From Marinomonas profundimaris (lineage in GTDB: Bacteria > Pseudomonadota > Gammaproteobacteria > Pseudomonadales > Marinomonadaceae), in NCBI RefSeq assembly GCF_000508165.1, contig NZ_AYOZ01000001.1, forward strand, positions 405,042 through 469,041: a stretch of DNA of 64,000 nt, read 5' to 3'. The notes under the pieces were generated by a model. The model saw only the letters and a program-made list of their open reading frames with translations. It had not been told where the DNA came from and did no database searches. The translations under genes and the position numbers were made by a program. Shown one piece after another: positions 25,968 to 34,438 of the stretch (positions within the stretch are counted from its first letter, which is position 1; every line of letters begins with the position of its first letter).

Positions 25968-26007
25968 AAAAAAGGCCCCTTTGTCATGTTTCAAAGGGGC
26001 CTTTTTG
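25968..26007. terminator. Bidirectional terminator between toxin and gloA
   Basis: Stem aaaaaggcccctttg (25969-25983) with caaaggggccttttt (25992-26006), 8-nt loop, T-runs on both strands. Serves the rightward toxin gene and the leftward glyoxalase gene. Confidence 0.9.
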
Positions 26008-26018
26008 TTTAATGTTGC

Positions 26019-26543
26019 TTAACTTGCCATGCGGCTTGCATCGAATATTTCAATCCAATAGCCGTCGGGGTCTTTGATGAAGGCAATGTTGTTCATTTTG
26101 CCATCGCTTAGCTTCTTCTGAAATGGTACTCCGAGCGTCTCAAAACGCTGACACGCGCCTTCTAGATCGGGCACATGAAAGCCAATGTGGCCAAAACCAC
26201 GAGGATCGCTGTTACCATTGTGATATTGCTCAGTGTCTGCGTTATCACCCCAGTTATGGGTCAGTTCCAACATGGCAGGGCGGCCAAAGGTTTGTGCCGT
26301 TCGTTCTGAATCATCGTGACTGATATCGGAGAAATCTTCACCGTGAGTCAGAAAATACAAACTGAATTTCATGTCTGGAAAATCGAGTTTCTTTAATAGC
26401 GTCATACCCATCACTCGGGTATAAAAATCGAGAGTGCGCACAGGGTCAGCGATGCGTAACATGGTTTGGTTGAACACAAAGCCGTTCGTTGCTGGGTCTT
26501 TTTCTTCACACAAGCCTTCGGCTTGTTCAAAATGACGACTCAT
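26019..26543 (-). CDS. gloA: Lactoylglutathione lyase (glyoxalase I)
   Basis: 174 residues. '[27 protein letters not shown]', 'MLELTHNWG', '[20 protein letters not shown]' and '[15 protein letters not shown]' carry the metal ligands (Gln/His, Glu, His, Glu). The length and the loop region before '[10 protein letters not shown]' place it with the longer eukaryote/Pseudomonas-type, usually zinc-dependent enzymes. Converts the methylglyoxal-glutathione hemithioacetal to S-lactoylglutathione. Single leftward gene with its own terminator. Confidence 0.93.
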   Translation of the reverse strand: MSRHFEQAEGLCEEKDPATNGFVFNQTMLRIADPVRTLDFYTRVMGMTLLKKLDFPDMKFSLYFLTHGEDFSDISHDDSERTAQTFGRPAMLELTHNWGDNADTEQYHNGNSDPRGFGHIGFHVPDLEGACQRFETLGVPFQKKLSDGKMNNIAFIKDPDGYWIEIFDASRMAS

Positions 26544-26629
26544 ATTTGTACCCCCTTGTGGTAATGAATGATTAACTTAGGAGCTGGGGGTTGGCGGTGA
26601 AATTCCAACCCCCTTTTGACGTTATTCCG

Positions 26630-27505
26630 TTAGTACTCCAACGCCATCTCTGCCATTTTCATGGTGTTTTCAAACGAAGCGCAGCCTGCGATAAACAAGC
26701 CGTTATGACAGAACATGGCATCGTTTAGACCGGTGACGTCTTGTAGTTCTTTATCCGATAAGCCTGCCCACGGCGCAGGCAGTTTTTTACGGTCTTCAAA
26801 TGAGCCGAGTTCAACGGGTACGGTTTGTATGCGCCACTCTCCGGTTTGCGACGGGTAAACCATAAACAAGGCGTCTTGCGATAATCTAAGTACGGTGGTT
26901 TTCCACGGTGTGTATTGTTCTAACACGATGATTCTTGGGTCCGTGGCTTTTTTGATGGCGTTGGCGACGATGGTTTTTGCGTTTACGCCACCGCTGGCGG
27001 CGGCTATAAAGCGAGTTAATATACGCGAGGCAAAGGCAACGGCTTCGTCAAAACAGGCGTCAAAATCGCCTTCTTCTTGCCATGTTGGATTAAACATGGA
27101 GATGGTTTGGCTCAGGCTGATGCCTGCTTGTACGCCTTCTACGTGTCCGCAATCTATCGCGTCGATGGTGGAGACTAAATTTTTATCCAATGCGTTGGTG
27201 ACTTCTTGATCACCGGCGCATATTTCTAGACCGTATTTTTTCCAAATCAAGCCAAAGGATGAAAACGGAATGCCGTTTTCTCGTGCGCCAGCGCCGCCTT
27301 TTTGATGATGATCAAAACGACCTTGTTCTGCGTCGTATATCCCGCCTACGTCTAACACTATGTCGGCTTTGGCCATGACGTCTAAGTCACGTGTGCGTAT
27401 TATTTTTGCAGACGGAAAAAGGTGTTTTAACGCCGCTACGGCAAATACGTCGTCTGCGTGAAAATTGCCATTGTGTGTTGTGATTACTTGAATTTGTTCG
27501 GTCAT
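26630..27505 (-). CDS. MYG1-family metal-dependent protein (UPF0160)
   Basis: 291 residues. The N-terminal 'ITTHNGNFHADDVFAVAALK' and 'RFDHHQKGGAGARENG' are DHH-like metal motifs of the MYG1 family. 'PWKTTVLRL' and 'FCHNGLFIAGC' are conserved C-terminal blocks. Eukaryotic MYG1 is an RNA exonuclease; the role of bacterial homologues is not established. Monocistronic and leftward. Confidence 0.85.
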   Translation of the reverse strand: MTEQIQVITTHNGNFHADDVFAVAALKHLFPSAKIIRTRDLDVMAKADIVLDVGGIYDAEQGRFDHHQKGGAGARENGIPFSSFGLIWKKYGLEICAGDQEVTNALDKNLVSTIDAIDCGHVEGVQAGISLSQTISMFNPTWQEEGDFDACFDEAVAFASRILTRFIAAASGGVNAKTIVANAIKKATDPRIIVLEQYTPWKTTVLRLSQDALFMVYPSQTGEWRIQTVPVELGSFEDRKKLPAPWAGLSDKELQDVTGLNDAMFCHNGLFIAGCASFENTMKMAEMALEY

Positions 27506-27712
27506 TCTGTGGTCTCTTTTATTGATGTCATTTCACTTAACAGCACACACGTACTAAAAATCGGCATTTTACGGGGTTTTCATTGTGGGTGACACCGTTC
27601 ATTATAACAGCAGCGAAGTCAGGTGTGCGTAAAAACCAATAAGCATAGACTTTCCAATCAATAATAGGGCGAAATACGTTACAACCCTCATATTATTACG
27701 CTAATCTTCTAG

Positions 27713-27868
27713 CATGAGACCGATGGTGCCATGTACGCCGCCCAGAACAAAGCGTCTATGGCGCAAAGCGTCGATTTCGACAAAGCTATCCAAAGTGAAG
27801 ACCTATTCAATACAGCACGTTATAGAAAACACTTGGAAGAGCGGTATTTGTTACTTGTCTTGATTTGA
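27713..27868 (+). pseudogene. Decayed fragment of an M32 carboxypeptidase gene
   Basis: The frame reads 'HETDGAMYAAQNKASMAQSV', 'DFDKAIQSEDL' and 'NTARYRKHLEERYL', matching the C-terminal end of the intact M32 peptidase at 19396-20877 ('GAMYAAQYKATMIQNIDFD', 'AAHFRKHLEGRYL'). About 40 residues present in the intact copy are missing between 'SEDL' and 'NTARYRKHL', and the upstream ~450 codons are absent. The stop after ERYL is lost by a one-base change in alignment, and the frame ends at 27868. A remnant of a second, diverged copy. Confidence 0.8.
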
Positions 27869-27888
27869 CAAACAAACGACTAAGACGA

Positions 27889-27946
27889 AAAACCGAGACG
27901 TGATCATTTTAAGTAATGACTTCAAAGTAACATCTCGGTTTTTATT
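27889..27946. terminator. Terminator-like hairpin beside the M32 fragment
   Basis: aaaaaccgaga at the left and tctcggttttt at the right enclose a long loop, followed by T/A-rich sequence. It probably served the decayed M32 gene and now also ends the leftward M48 gene. Confidence 0.6.
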
Positions 27947-27961
27947 GTGTAGGAATTCAAT

Positions 27962-28768
27962 TTAATAACACTTGGCCTGTTTGTTCTGCGCGACCAAAGC
28001 GTTGTATGTGGCCAAATTTGGCGACATGTTGTCTTCCAAATCATCAATGCGAGTTGAGTGGGAAGGGTGCGTCGACAACAGTTCTGGTGTTTTGCTGTTT
28101 GTCCATGTGCTCATATTACGCCAAAGCTGAACGCTTTCTCGTGGATCAAATCCTGCCTTTGCCATGTATTCTAACCCCAACAAATCGGCCTCGGATTCAT
28201 GAGTTCGGCTAAAGGGTAAAATGATACCGACTTGCACACCTATGCCTAAAGCTTGGAAAATCACGATTTTCTCGGGTGAATCTTCGCCACTGAGTTGATA
28301 GCCCAAGGCGAGCGCTTGGCTTGTTGCGAACTGAGTTGACACTCGCTCATTACCATGTCGAGCGATGACATGCGCTAATTCATGCCCAACCACGGCGGCC
28401 AACTGAGATTGGTTTTCCGCTACTTTTAAAAGGCCGGTATAAACCCCCACTTTATAGCCTGGCAAGGCAAACGCGTTGACTTGCTCATCGTCGAACAACA
28501 CGACTTCCCACTCTTGGTTACGGTATTTATTCGGTAAAACCGCAATCAGTGTGTCCGCCACACATTGGACGTGCTTTCGTAATGTCGCATTGGGCGATGC
28601 CGGTGTTTCTTTCTTCATTTCGGCAAATGATTCAACGCCCATGGTATCCATCTGGCTATCAGGCAACACCGCAAACTGCTTACGACCCGTCGGAGACGAA
28701 CTGCAACCCACCATCACAACCAAGGTAGCCGCCAGCGCGGCTTTAAAAGAAACCTTCATAAACACCAT
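27962..28768 (-). CDS. M48-family metalloprotease, lipoprotein
   Basis: 268 residues from the ATG at 28768, preceded by GGAAGG ten bases upstream; a longer frame to 28813 lacks such a site. Signal peptide with lipobox 'LVVMVGC' gives a lipidated Cys. The zinc site is 'AAVVGHELAHVIARHGNERV' (HExxH) with 'THESEADLLGLEYMAKAGF' as third-ligand region. It resembles periplasmic or outer-membrane LoiP/BepA-type proteases that act in envelope quality control. No TPR region is present. Single leftward gene. Confidence 0.9.
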   Translation of the reverse strand: MVFMKVSFKAALAATLVVMVGCSSSPTGRKQFAVLPDSQMDTMGVESFAEMKKETPASPNATLRKHVQCVADTLIAVLPNKYRNQEWEVVLFDDEQVNAFALPGYKVGVYTGLLKVAENQSQLAAVVGHELAHVIARHGNERVSTQFATSQALALGYQLSGEDSPEKIVIFQALGIGVQVGIILPFSRTHESEADLLGLEYMAKAGFDPRESVQLWRNMSTWTNSKTPELLSTHPSHSTRIDDLEDNMSPNLATYNALVAQNKQAKCY

Positions 28769-29002
28769 GATAAAACAGCCTTCCAAAACTGCATGGATTG
28801 TTGAATATGACAACCATTATAGAGAAGGGCATTTGTTAGAAGCAAATTGAGTTAAGGTCATCGGAATCGTTTTACTGTTTTATGGGGTAGCTAGCTACAA
28901 TCCTAAACGATTCTTTACAATAACAATATCTACTTTGCGTTAGGATGTTTAAATGCTCAGGGGGAAGAGCCTATCTCTTAGAGCAAGGAAAGCGACTAAA
29001 GT

Positions 29003-31276
29003 TTGAAATGTAAAAGATGCATTTCATTCTCTTACCATAAACTTTGGTTGAGTTGTATCTTGAAGCCTAGATTTAATCAATTACAGACAGCATGTTTTTA
29101 TTGTATTTCGTTGTTTTTTGCTACGGCAGTATTGTGCTCGTCTACGAATGTATTTGCTCAGGACGTTTCTTTAGATAACGGTTGGGAATATGCGTGGGGA
29201 GACTCACCATTTAATGCTGACGGTATTCCCTTATGGACTCAACAAGATAGCTTAGCGGACTGGCAATCCATTGCTTTTCCGGCTAACCCTCCCGCTCGTG
29301 GTGCTCATCACAATGTTTGGTTTCGAATAACGCTTCCACAGCAGGCCTTTAGAGATCCTGTGTTTTATGCATCCAGCATCGATCTGCTAGCAGAAGTGTA
29401 TTTGGACGGGACGCCTATTTATAAACATGGTCAATTTGACCAAAATGGTGCTGGGGAATTCGCTGGTTGGCCTTGGCATATGATTACTCTGCCAGAGGAT
29501 TTTGCTGGCAAAACCCTCTATTTTCGAGTGTATTCAGATTATTTAAGCATTGGCTTTTGGGGAGAGCGAAAGCTCACCGAGCGAGTGGATGCTTTAAAAC
29601 AAATTATCGAAGAGTCATTACAAGGCTTTATTGTCGCAGGTGTGACAATCTTCATCGCATTGATGGCGGCTATTTTCTCCCTGCTCAAAGGGCAGCGTCG
29701 CCAATTTCTTAATGTATGTCTCTTTTCTCTGGCGGCAGCGGGGTTAGTGTTGGGAGACATTCCCGCAATGAAGCTAATCTGGGATCACCCATTACTGTGG
29801 AATTATATCGGTGCGTATGCGTACTTTTTACTGCCGATTCCGATGTTTATGTTATTGGCTGAGTGGCTGTCAAAGGCAGGCTTAGAGGTTCGCCATTTTC
29901 ATTGGCTGTGGCGTGCTCACTTTGTATTCATATTAATAGCCGGAATAGGGAGCGTGTCTGGCATCCTTGCTCTTACTCAGCTTTACCCAGCATTTGATGG
30001 CATGTTCATTGTGAGTCTAGTCTTGCTGTTGGTTTCTGTTTTATTGGTGTTTAAGCGTGTTCGTTTGGAGCAAAAATTACTTATTCTGGCGTATTTTGGC
30101 TTTTGTGCCGTGTTGATGCTAGACATGGCCGTTGCTCATAACTGGGTATCATGGAGTTCTGTACCTGTTTCTAGTGGTGCGCTGCTATTTTCTATCGCGA
30201 TTATAGGTTTGTCTTTTAATCATTACCTGTCGACTCAGCGACGATTAGCGAAACTGAATGTATCACTTGAGTCTAAAGTCATTGAGCGTACCGAACAGCT
30301 TAGTATGATGGCTAAGCAAGAAGCGCTGCGCGCCAATGGGTTACTGTTTCGACAGGAGAAAGTTGAAATTATCAGTGACCTCATCTTTGAATTGGAAAGC
30401 TGCCATACACTAGAAGTTGGCATGGAAAAAATAGCGAAAAGTATCGAATCGATTTGCGAGCCTTTTTTCGGTGTATTTCACGTGATGGTTGAAGGGGAAT
30501 GGCAAAACGTTCGTAGTTGGGGGCAAGCCACTAACACACTCGCTCCAAATATCAACAAGGCGATCAAGCCAAAGATTAATAACGAACAGGGCGAATTTCC
30601 GTTTAGAGTCGTTAATCAGCAAGGTTCTATTCGCCATGTTGGTCTGCTACAAGTTCAAGCAACAGAAGTGTTAAATGGCTATCCTACATTGCACTTCATG
30701 AAACTGCTAAAACGAGCAGTAGAAAAAATAAACATCACCTTGGCGAATATAGCCTTACGGGAAGAACTGCAACGCTTTTCTTATGAAGATGAGCTTACAG
30801 GCTTAAAAAACCGACGTTTTTATTCTAAAGTCATGGGATCTGAAATCGCAGTGGTTGAAAAGCATCAACAACCTTTGTCCCTGTTGATATGCGATATTGA
30901 TTACTTTAAAAACTTCAACGACACTTATGGCCACCCCGCAGGAGATGAAGCACTAAAATCCCTCGCTAATTTACTGAGCCACTTTTTTCACGACGGCGAT
31001 ATTGTGTGTCGTTTAGGGGGAGAAGAGTTCGTTGTCGTCATGCCTAACGTAAAAAGTGAAGACTGCTTACAAAAGGCCGAGAAACTAAGAGCTGCCGTTG
31101 AAAAAACACAAATAGCCTACGAAGGGAATTTACTTGAAAACATCACCATTTCAATTGGCATCTCAAACTGGCCCGAACTGATTGAAGACCCGCGACAACT
31201 CTTCCAACAAACAGACGCCGCCTTGTACCAAGCCAAAGAAAACGGTCGCAACTGCATCCGCGTGACGGAAAAGTAG
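29003..31276 (+). CDS. 7TM-DISM diguanylate cyclase
   Basis: Up to 757 residues. Signal-type segment ending near 'STNVFAQ', an extracytoplasmic DISM-type beta domain (about 55-200, 'NGWEYAWGDSPF', 'HHNVWFRITLP'), seven membrane helices (about 205-405), a coiled linker, and a C-terminal GGDEF domain (about 595-755) with 'DELTGLKNRRFY', 'RLGGEEF' and 'ALYQAKENGRN'. The active-site motif is intact, so it should make c-di-GMP in response to an envelope ligand. The start is uncertain: only TTG codons exist (29003, or 29060 before 'KPRFNQLQTACF'). Confidence 0.88.
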   Translation: MKCKRCISFSYHKLWLSCILKPRFNQLQTACFYCISLFFATAVLCSSTNVFAQDVSLDNGWEYAWGDSPFNADGIPLWTQQDSLADWQSIAFPANPPARGAHHNVWFRITLPQQAFRDPVFYASSIDLLAEVYLDGTPIYKHGQFDQNGAGEFAGWPWHMITLPEDFAGKTLYFRVYSDYLSIGFWGERKLTERVDALKQIIEESLQGFIVAGVTIFIALMAAIFSLLKGQRRQFLNVCLFSLAAAGLVLGDIPAMKLIWDHPLLWNYIGAYAYFLLPIPMFMLLAEWLSKAGLEVRHFHWLWRAHFVFILIAGIGSVSGILALTQLYPAFDGMFIVSLVLLLVSVLLVFKRVRLEQKLLILAYFGFCAVLMLDMAVAHNWVSWSSVPVSSGALLFSIAIIGLSFNHYLSTQRRLAKLNVSLESKVIERTEQLSMMAKQEALRANGLLFRQEKVEIISDLIFELESCHTLEVGMEKIAKSIESICEPFFGVFHVMVEGEWQNVRSWGQATNTLAPNINKAIKPKINNEQGEFPFRVVNQQGSIRHVGLLQVQATEVLNGYPTLHFMKLLKRAVEKINITLANIALREELQRFSYEDELTGLKNRRFYSKVMGSEIAVVEKHQQPLSLLICDIDYFKNFNDTYGHPAGDEALKSLANLLSHFFHDGDIVCRLGGEEFVVVMPNVKSEDCLQKAEKLRAAVEKTQIAYEGNLLENITISIGISNWPELIEDPRQLFQQTDAALYQAKENGRNCIRVTEK

Positions 31277-31698
31277 ATTAATAAGCCAGTGATCAGCAGT
31301 ATTATCTTGACCATAAAAAAACAATCTATGCCTTACGGTATAAATCGTCTTGTTAAACATGTCATTAAATAAAGTGAGTGAGACGTTTGGGCGAAAGCCC
31401 GATAAAAGATTTTTTGGTTACTTTTGCATCGATTGGCAAAAGTCACACGCCCAGCGGGGCGAAATAAAGGTCGGGAATACAAAGCATTCGAATGGAACTC
31501 AAGGAAGAGATTAACCCCACACTAACCCTCCCCTTGGAAGACAAAAGGGGAGGGAGCCATTGGTTCCGAGGCTGACGAAATTTGGATGAAATCCTCAAAG
31601 CCTCTGGCACTTCCTACTAAAACCATTGTCTATGTCCCTCCATGCACTTTTTCCTTTATGATGGTCGCCATTAGTCTTTATGTTGGAATTTTAGAATT
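31277..31698. repeat. Non-coding stretch with intergenic repeats
   Basis: No supported gene. It holds a multi-copy-looking segment around 31385-31465 (gggcgaaagcccg, then gattttttggttacttttg, then cacgcccagcggggcg), and a third copy of the ccctccc/ggggaggg palindrome at 31526-31554. The palindrome is the same family as 20885-20922 and 21144-21171. Confidence 0.55.
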
Positions 31699-32394
31699 AT
31701 GAATAGCTCACCTACACACAAGCCACGCCCGATGGTGGATCTTATCGTTAGTGTCATTTTACCGTCGGTTATTTTAATGAAGTTAAGCGGTGACGACCGG
31801 TTGGGCGTTAGCGGTGGTTTGATCGCAGCGTTGGCGTTTCCATTGGGGTGGGGGCTTTTTGAGCTGATTAAATACAAGAAGTTTAACTTTATTGCGTTGT
31901 TGGGTTTGGTGAGTGTGTTGCTCACGGGCAGCATTGGGTTGTTCGAGCTAGACAACAAGTGGTTGGCCATTAAAGAAGCGGCGATTCCAAGCATTATCGG
32001 CATTGTGGTCTTGGTCTCTACTTTTACGCCTTACCCCTTGGTGCGGGCCTTACTTTTTAATGCGTCGATCATGGATGTCGACATGATTAAACAAAAGCTG
32101 GAAGAGCACAACAGTACCGCGGCATTTGAAAAAACGTTAATGAGAGCGACGTATTTCATTGCAGGTTCTTTTGCTTTTTCTGCCACGATGAATTACATAC
32201 TGGCGAAGTGGATTGTCACCAGCCCAGCGGGCACTGAAGCCTTCAACGAAGAGTTGGGTCAGATGACGCTGTACAGTTATCCCATGATCGCCATTCCTTC
32301 GATGATTATGCTAATGGCGATCTTTTATTACCTGTGGCGCAGCATTCATAAAGCAACCGGTTTAAACATAGAAGATTTACTCGTTAAGAAATAA
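31699..32394 (+). CDS. VC0807-family integral membrane protein
   Basis: 231 residues with about six hydrophobic segments ('DLIVSVILPSVILMKLSG', 'GLIAALAFPLGWGLFELI', 'FNFIALLGLVSVLLTGSIGL', and others). The sequence pattern fits the VC0807 family of uncharacterised membrane proteins. Function unknown. Monocistronic, with repeats on both sides. The ATG follows a weak ribosome site. Confidence 0.75.
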   Translation: MNSSPTHKPRPMVDLIVSVILPSVILMKLSGDDRLGVSGGLIAALAFPLGWGLFELIKYKKFNFIALLGLVSVLLTGSIGLFELDNKWLAIKEAAIPSIIGIVVLVSTFTPYPLVRALLFNASIMDVDMIKQKLEEHNSTAAFEKTLMRATYFIAGSFAFSATMNYILAKWIVTSPAGTEAFNEELGQMTLYSYPMIAIPSMIMLMAIFYYLWRSIHKATGLNIEDLLVKK

Positions 32395-32408
32395 CCCTGC
32401 CTTCTACG

Positions 32409-32540
32409 CACTGGGTCAGAGCAAAAATATGCGCACGGGGTCAGAGCAAAAATAGGCTGAAGCTTATCGGCCACTTTTGCTGATCAATAGGTGTTTTGGT
32501 GCCTTTAGCTCATCAAAGAAAACTATTTCTTGATCTGACC
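32409..32540. repeat. Remnant element with GGGTCAGAGCAAAAATA repeats
   Basis: Two direct copies of gggtcagagcaaaaata (near 32411 and 32439) and an inverted partner (cttgatctgacccc, near 32526). Such GGGGTCAGA/TCTGACCCC pairs typically flank REP-associated (IS200-like) transposase genes; no such gene remains here. Confidence 0.5.
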
Positions 32541-32575
32541 CCGACAACCTTTTTTGACCCTTGGCCTTTAATCTA

Positions 32576-32655
32576 CGTTGTCGGGCTAAGCCGAGACCTA
32601 AAAAAACTCTACAGACCAATCACTTGTAGGTCGGTATTTATGCCGACAAAAAACT
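32576..32655. repeat. REP-type repeat (GTCGGGCTAAG... / GTAGGTCGG...CCGAC)
   Basis: gttgtcgggctaagccgaga at 32576 and tgtaggtcggtatttatgcc at 32624 form imperfect palindromes of the kind scattered between genes in gammaproteobacteria. The remaining ~180 bases before the next gene must contain the dgc operon promoter. Confidence 0.45.
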
Positions 32656-32833
32656 TATCATGAAAAATCACGTTTTGTCGCTCTGAAGGACGACTTACAA
32701 AAAAATGGTTTTAAAGTGATTTTGAGACCAAGTCGCTTTTAGTCTCCCTCTAGTCGTTTCCAGCCAGCTGTCCTTCGTACTGAAAAATTACACTGAGTTC
32801 ATTACTGTTTTACCCAATGGGGAAGGAAAAACA

Positions 32834-33811
32834 ATGAACGCAGCAGAGCTACACGATAAGTCCATTATTATTGACGGTTTAATTTGTGCTAAGTGGAACC
32901 GCGAGTTATTCGAAGACATGGCGAAGGGCAAGCTGACGGCAGCGAATTGCACTGTGTCGTTCTGGGAAAACTTCGAAGGCACGGTTCGCAATGTGGTTGA
33001 GATGAATCAACTGATCGAAGCCAACAGCGATTTACTGACCAAGGTTTACACCACGAAAGACATTCACCGCGCGAAATCCGAAGGCAAAACGGGCGTGATG
33101 ATGGGTTTTCAAAATGCGCATGCGTTTGAAGATCAAATTGGTTATGTTCAGATTTTCAAAGACCTTGGCGTGGGCATCGTGCAGATGTGCTACAACACAC
33201 AAAACTTGGTCGGCACTGGCTGTTACGAACGCGACGGCGGTTTGTCGGGGTATGGTCGCGAGATCGTCGCGGAAATGAACCGTGTCGGCATGTTGTGTGA
33301 TTTGTCTCACGTTGGGCCAAATACTGCGAAAGAAGTCATTATCGAATCCAAAAAGCCCGTCGCGTATTCCCATTGTTTGCCTGCGGGCCTAAAAGAACAT
33401 CCACGTAATCGCACCGACGAAGAACTTAAATTCATTGCCGACAATGGCGGTTTTGTCGGCGTCACCATGTTTGCGCCATTCTTAAAAGCCGGTATTAACG
33501 CCACTATAGATGACTATGTGGAAGCCATTCAATACATCTACAACATCGTCGGTGAAGACGCGATTGGCATCGGCACGGATTTTACCCAAGGCCACGGTTA
33601 CGACTTCTTCGAATATCTCACTCACGATAAAGGCTACGCCCGCCGTTTGACGCGTTTTGGCGAGATCATAAATCCGCTCGGTATGCGCACCGTTGGCGAT
33701 TTCCCGAACTTGACAGAAGCCTTGCTGAAGCACGGTTTTAGCGAGCGTCAGGTGGTGAAAATTATGGGTGAGAACTGGGTGTCGCTCTTAAAAAATGTAT
33801 GGGGAGAATAA
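32834..33811 (+). CDS. Membrane dipeptidase-like protein (peptidase M19) of the dimethylglycine operon
   Basis: 325 residues of the renal dipeptidase fold. Metal-binding blocks are 'SIIIDGLICAKW', 'LCDLSHVGPNTAKEVI', 'PVAYSHCLP' and 'GIGTDFTQGHG'. The usual HxD near the N-terminus reads IDG here, so metal ligation at that position may differ. It matches in position the Pseudomonas aeruginosa PA5396-type gene at the head of the dgcAB locus. Its true substrate in betaine catabolism is not known. First gene of an operon; AAGGAAAAA precedes the ATG. Confidence 0.88.
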   Translation: MNAAELHDKSIIIDGLICAKWNRELFEDMAKGKLTAANCTVSFWENFEGTVRNVVEMNQLIEANSDLLTKVYTTKDIHRAKSEGKTGVMMGFQNAHAFEDQIGYVQIFKDLGVGIVQMCYNTQNLVGTGCYERDGGLSGYGREIVAEMNRVGMLCDLSHVGPNTAKEVIIESKKPVAYSHCLPAGLKEHPRNRTDEELKFIADNGGFVGVTMFAPFLKAGINATIDDYVEAIQYIYNIVGEDAIGIGTDFTQGHGYDFFEYLTHDKGYARRLTRFGEIINPLGMRTVGDFPNLTEALLKHGFSERQVVKIMGENWVSLLKNVWGE

Positions 33812-33813
33812 CG

Positions 33814-34359
33814 ATGACAACACATGCGCCAGAAATGCCAATAGCAGTAGACGACGAAACCGGTGTTTGGACGACGGACGCCTTGCCAATGCTGTACGTT
33901 CCGCGTCACTTTTTTGTGAACAATCACATGGGCATTGAAGACGAAATTGGCGCCGAGCGTTACGCGGATATTCTGTATAAAGCCGGTTATAAGTCAGCGT
34001 ATTACTGGTGTGAACAAGAATCTGAATGCCACGGAATTGATGGTGAAGCCATCTGGCATCATTATTTGAACCGCCTATCACAACGTGGCTGGGGCTTTTT
34101 CATCACAGAAGAATTGGACATCGAAAACGGCACCGCAAAAGTACGTTTAGAAAATTCAGCCTTTGTGTATCACTATGAAAAAATCCACGGTGGCAAAGTA
34201 AACCGCAAGATAGATTACATGTTCACAGGTTGGTTTGCCGGCGCATTGGATCAGATATTAGAAAGCAAAGGGTTGGCGGTTCGTACCAAGGCGATTCAAA
34301 CCCAGAGCGGTGCAGAGGAAGGTTTCGATGTCGGCTATTTTGATATCTCTCCACTCTAA
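33814..34359 (+). CDS. DUF5943/V4R-like protein (PA5397 homologue)
   Basis: 181 residues from the ATG at 33814, preceded by GGGGAGA seven bases upstream. 'LPMLYVPRHFFVNNHMGIED', 'YKAGYKSAYYWCEQESECHG' and 'FVYHYEKIHGGKVNRKIDYM' with 'GWFAGALDQIL' suggest a V4R-like (4-vinyl reductase type) small-molecule-binding fold. It lies 2 bases after the M19 gene and before dgcA, as in Pseudomonas. Its role in dimethylglycine metabolism is undefined. Confidence 0.8.
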   Translation: MTTHAPEMPIAVDDETGVWTTDALPMLYVPRHFFVNNHMGIEDEIGAERYADILYKAGYKSAYYWCEQESECHGIDGEAIWHHYLNRLSQRGWGFFITEELDIENGTAKVRLENSAFVYHYEKIHGGKVNRKIDYMFTGWFAGALDQILESKGLAVRTKAIQTQSGAEEGFDVGYFDISPL

Positions 34360-34438
34360 TTGAGAAGAGGGCGCGGGCAGGTGCTCTCTATTTTCATGAT
34401 CCATTTTCACGTTTTTGCCAGTTAGGCGGGGTTTTGTT

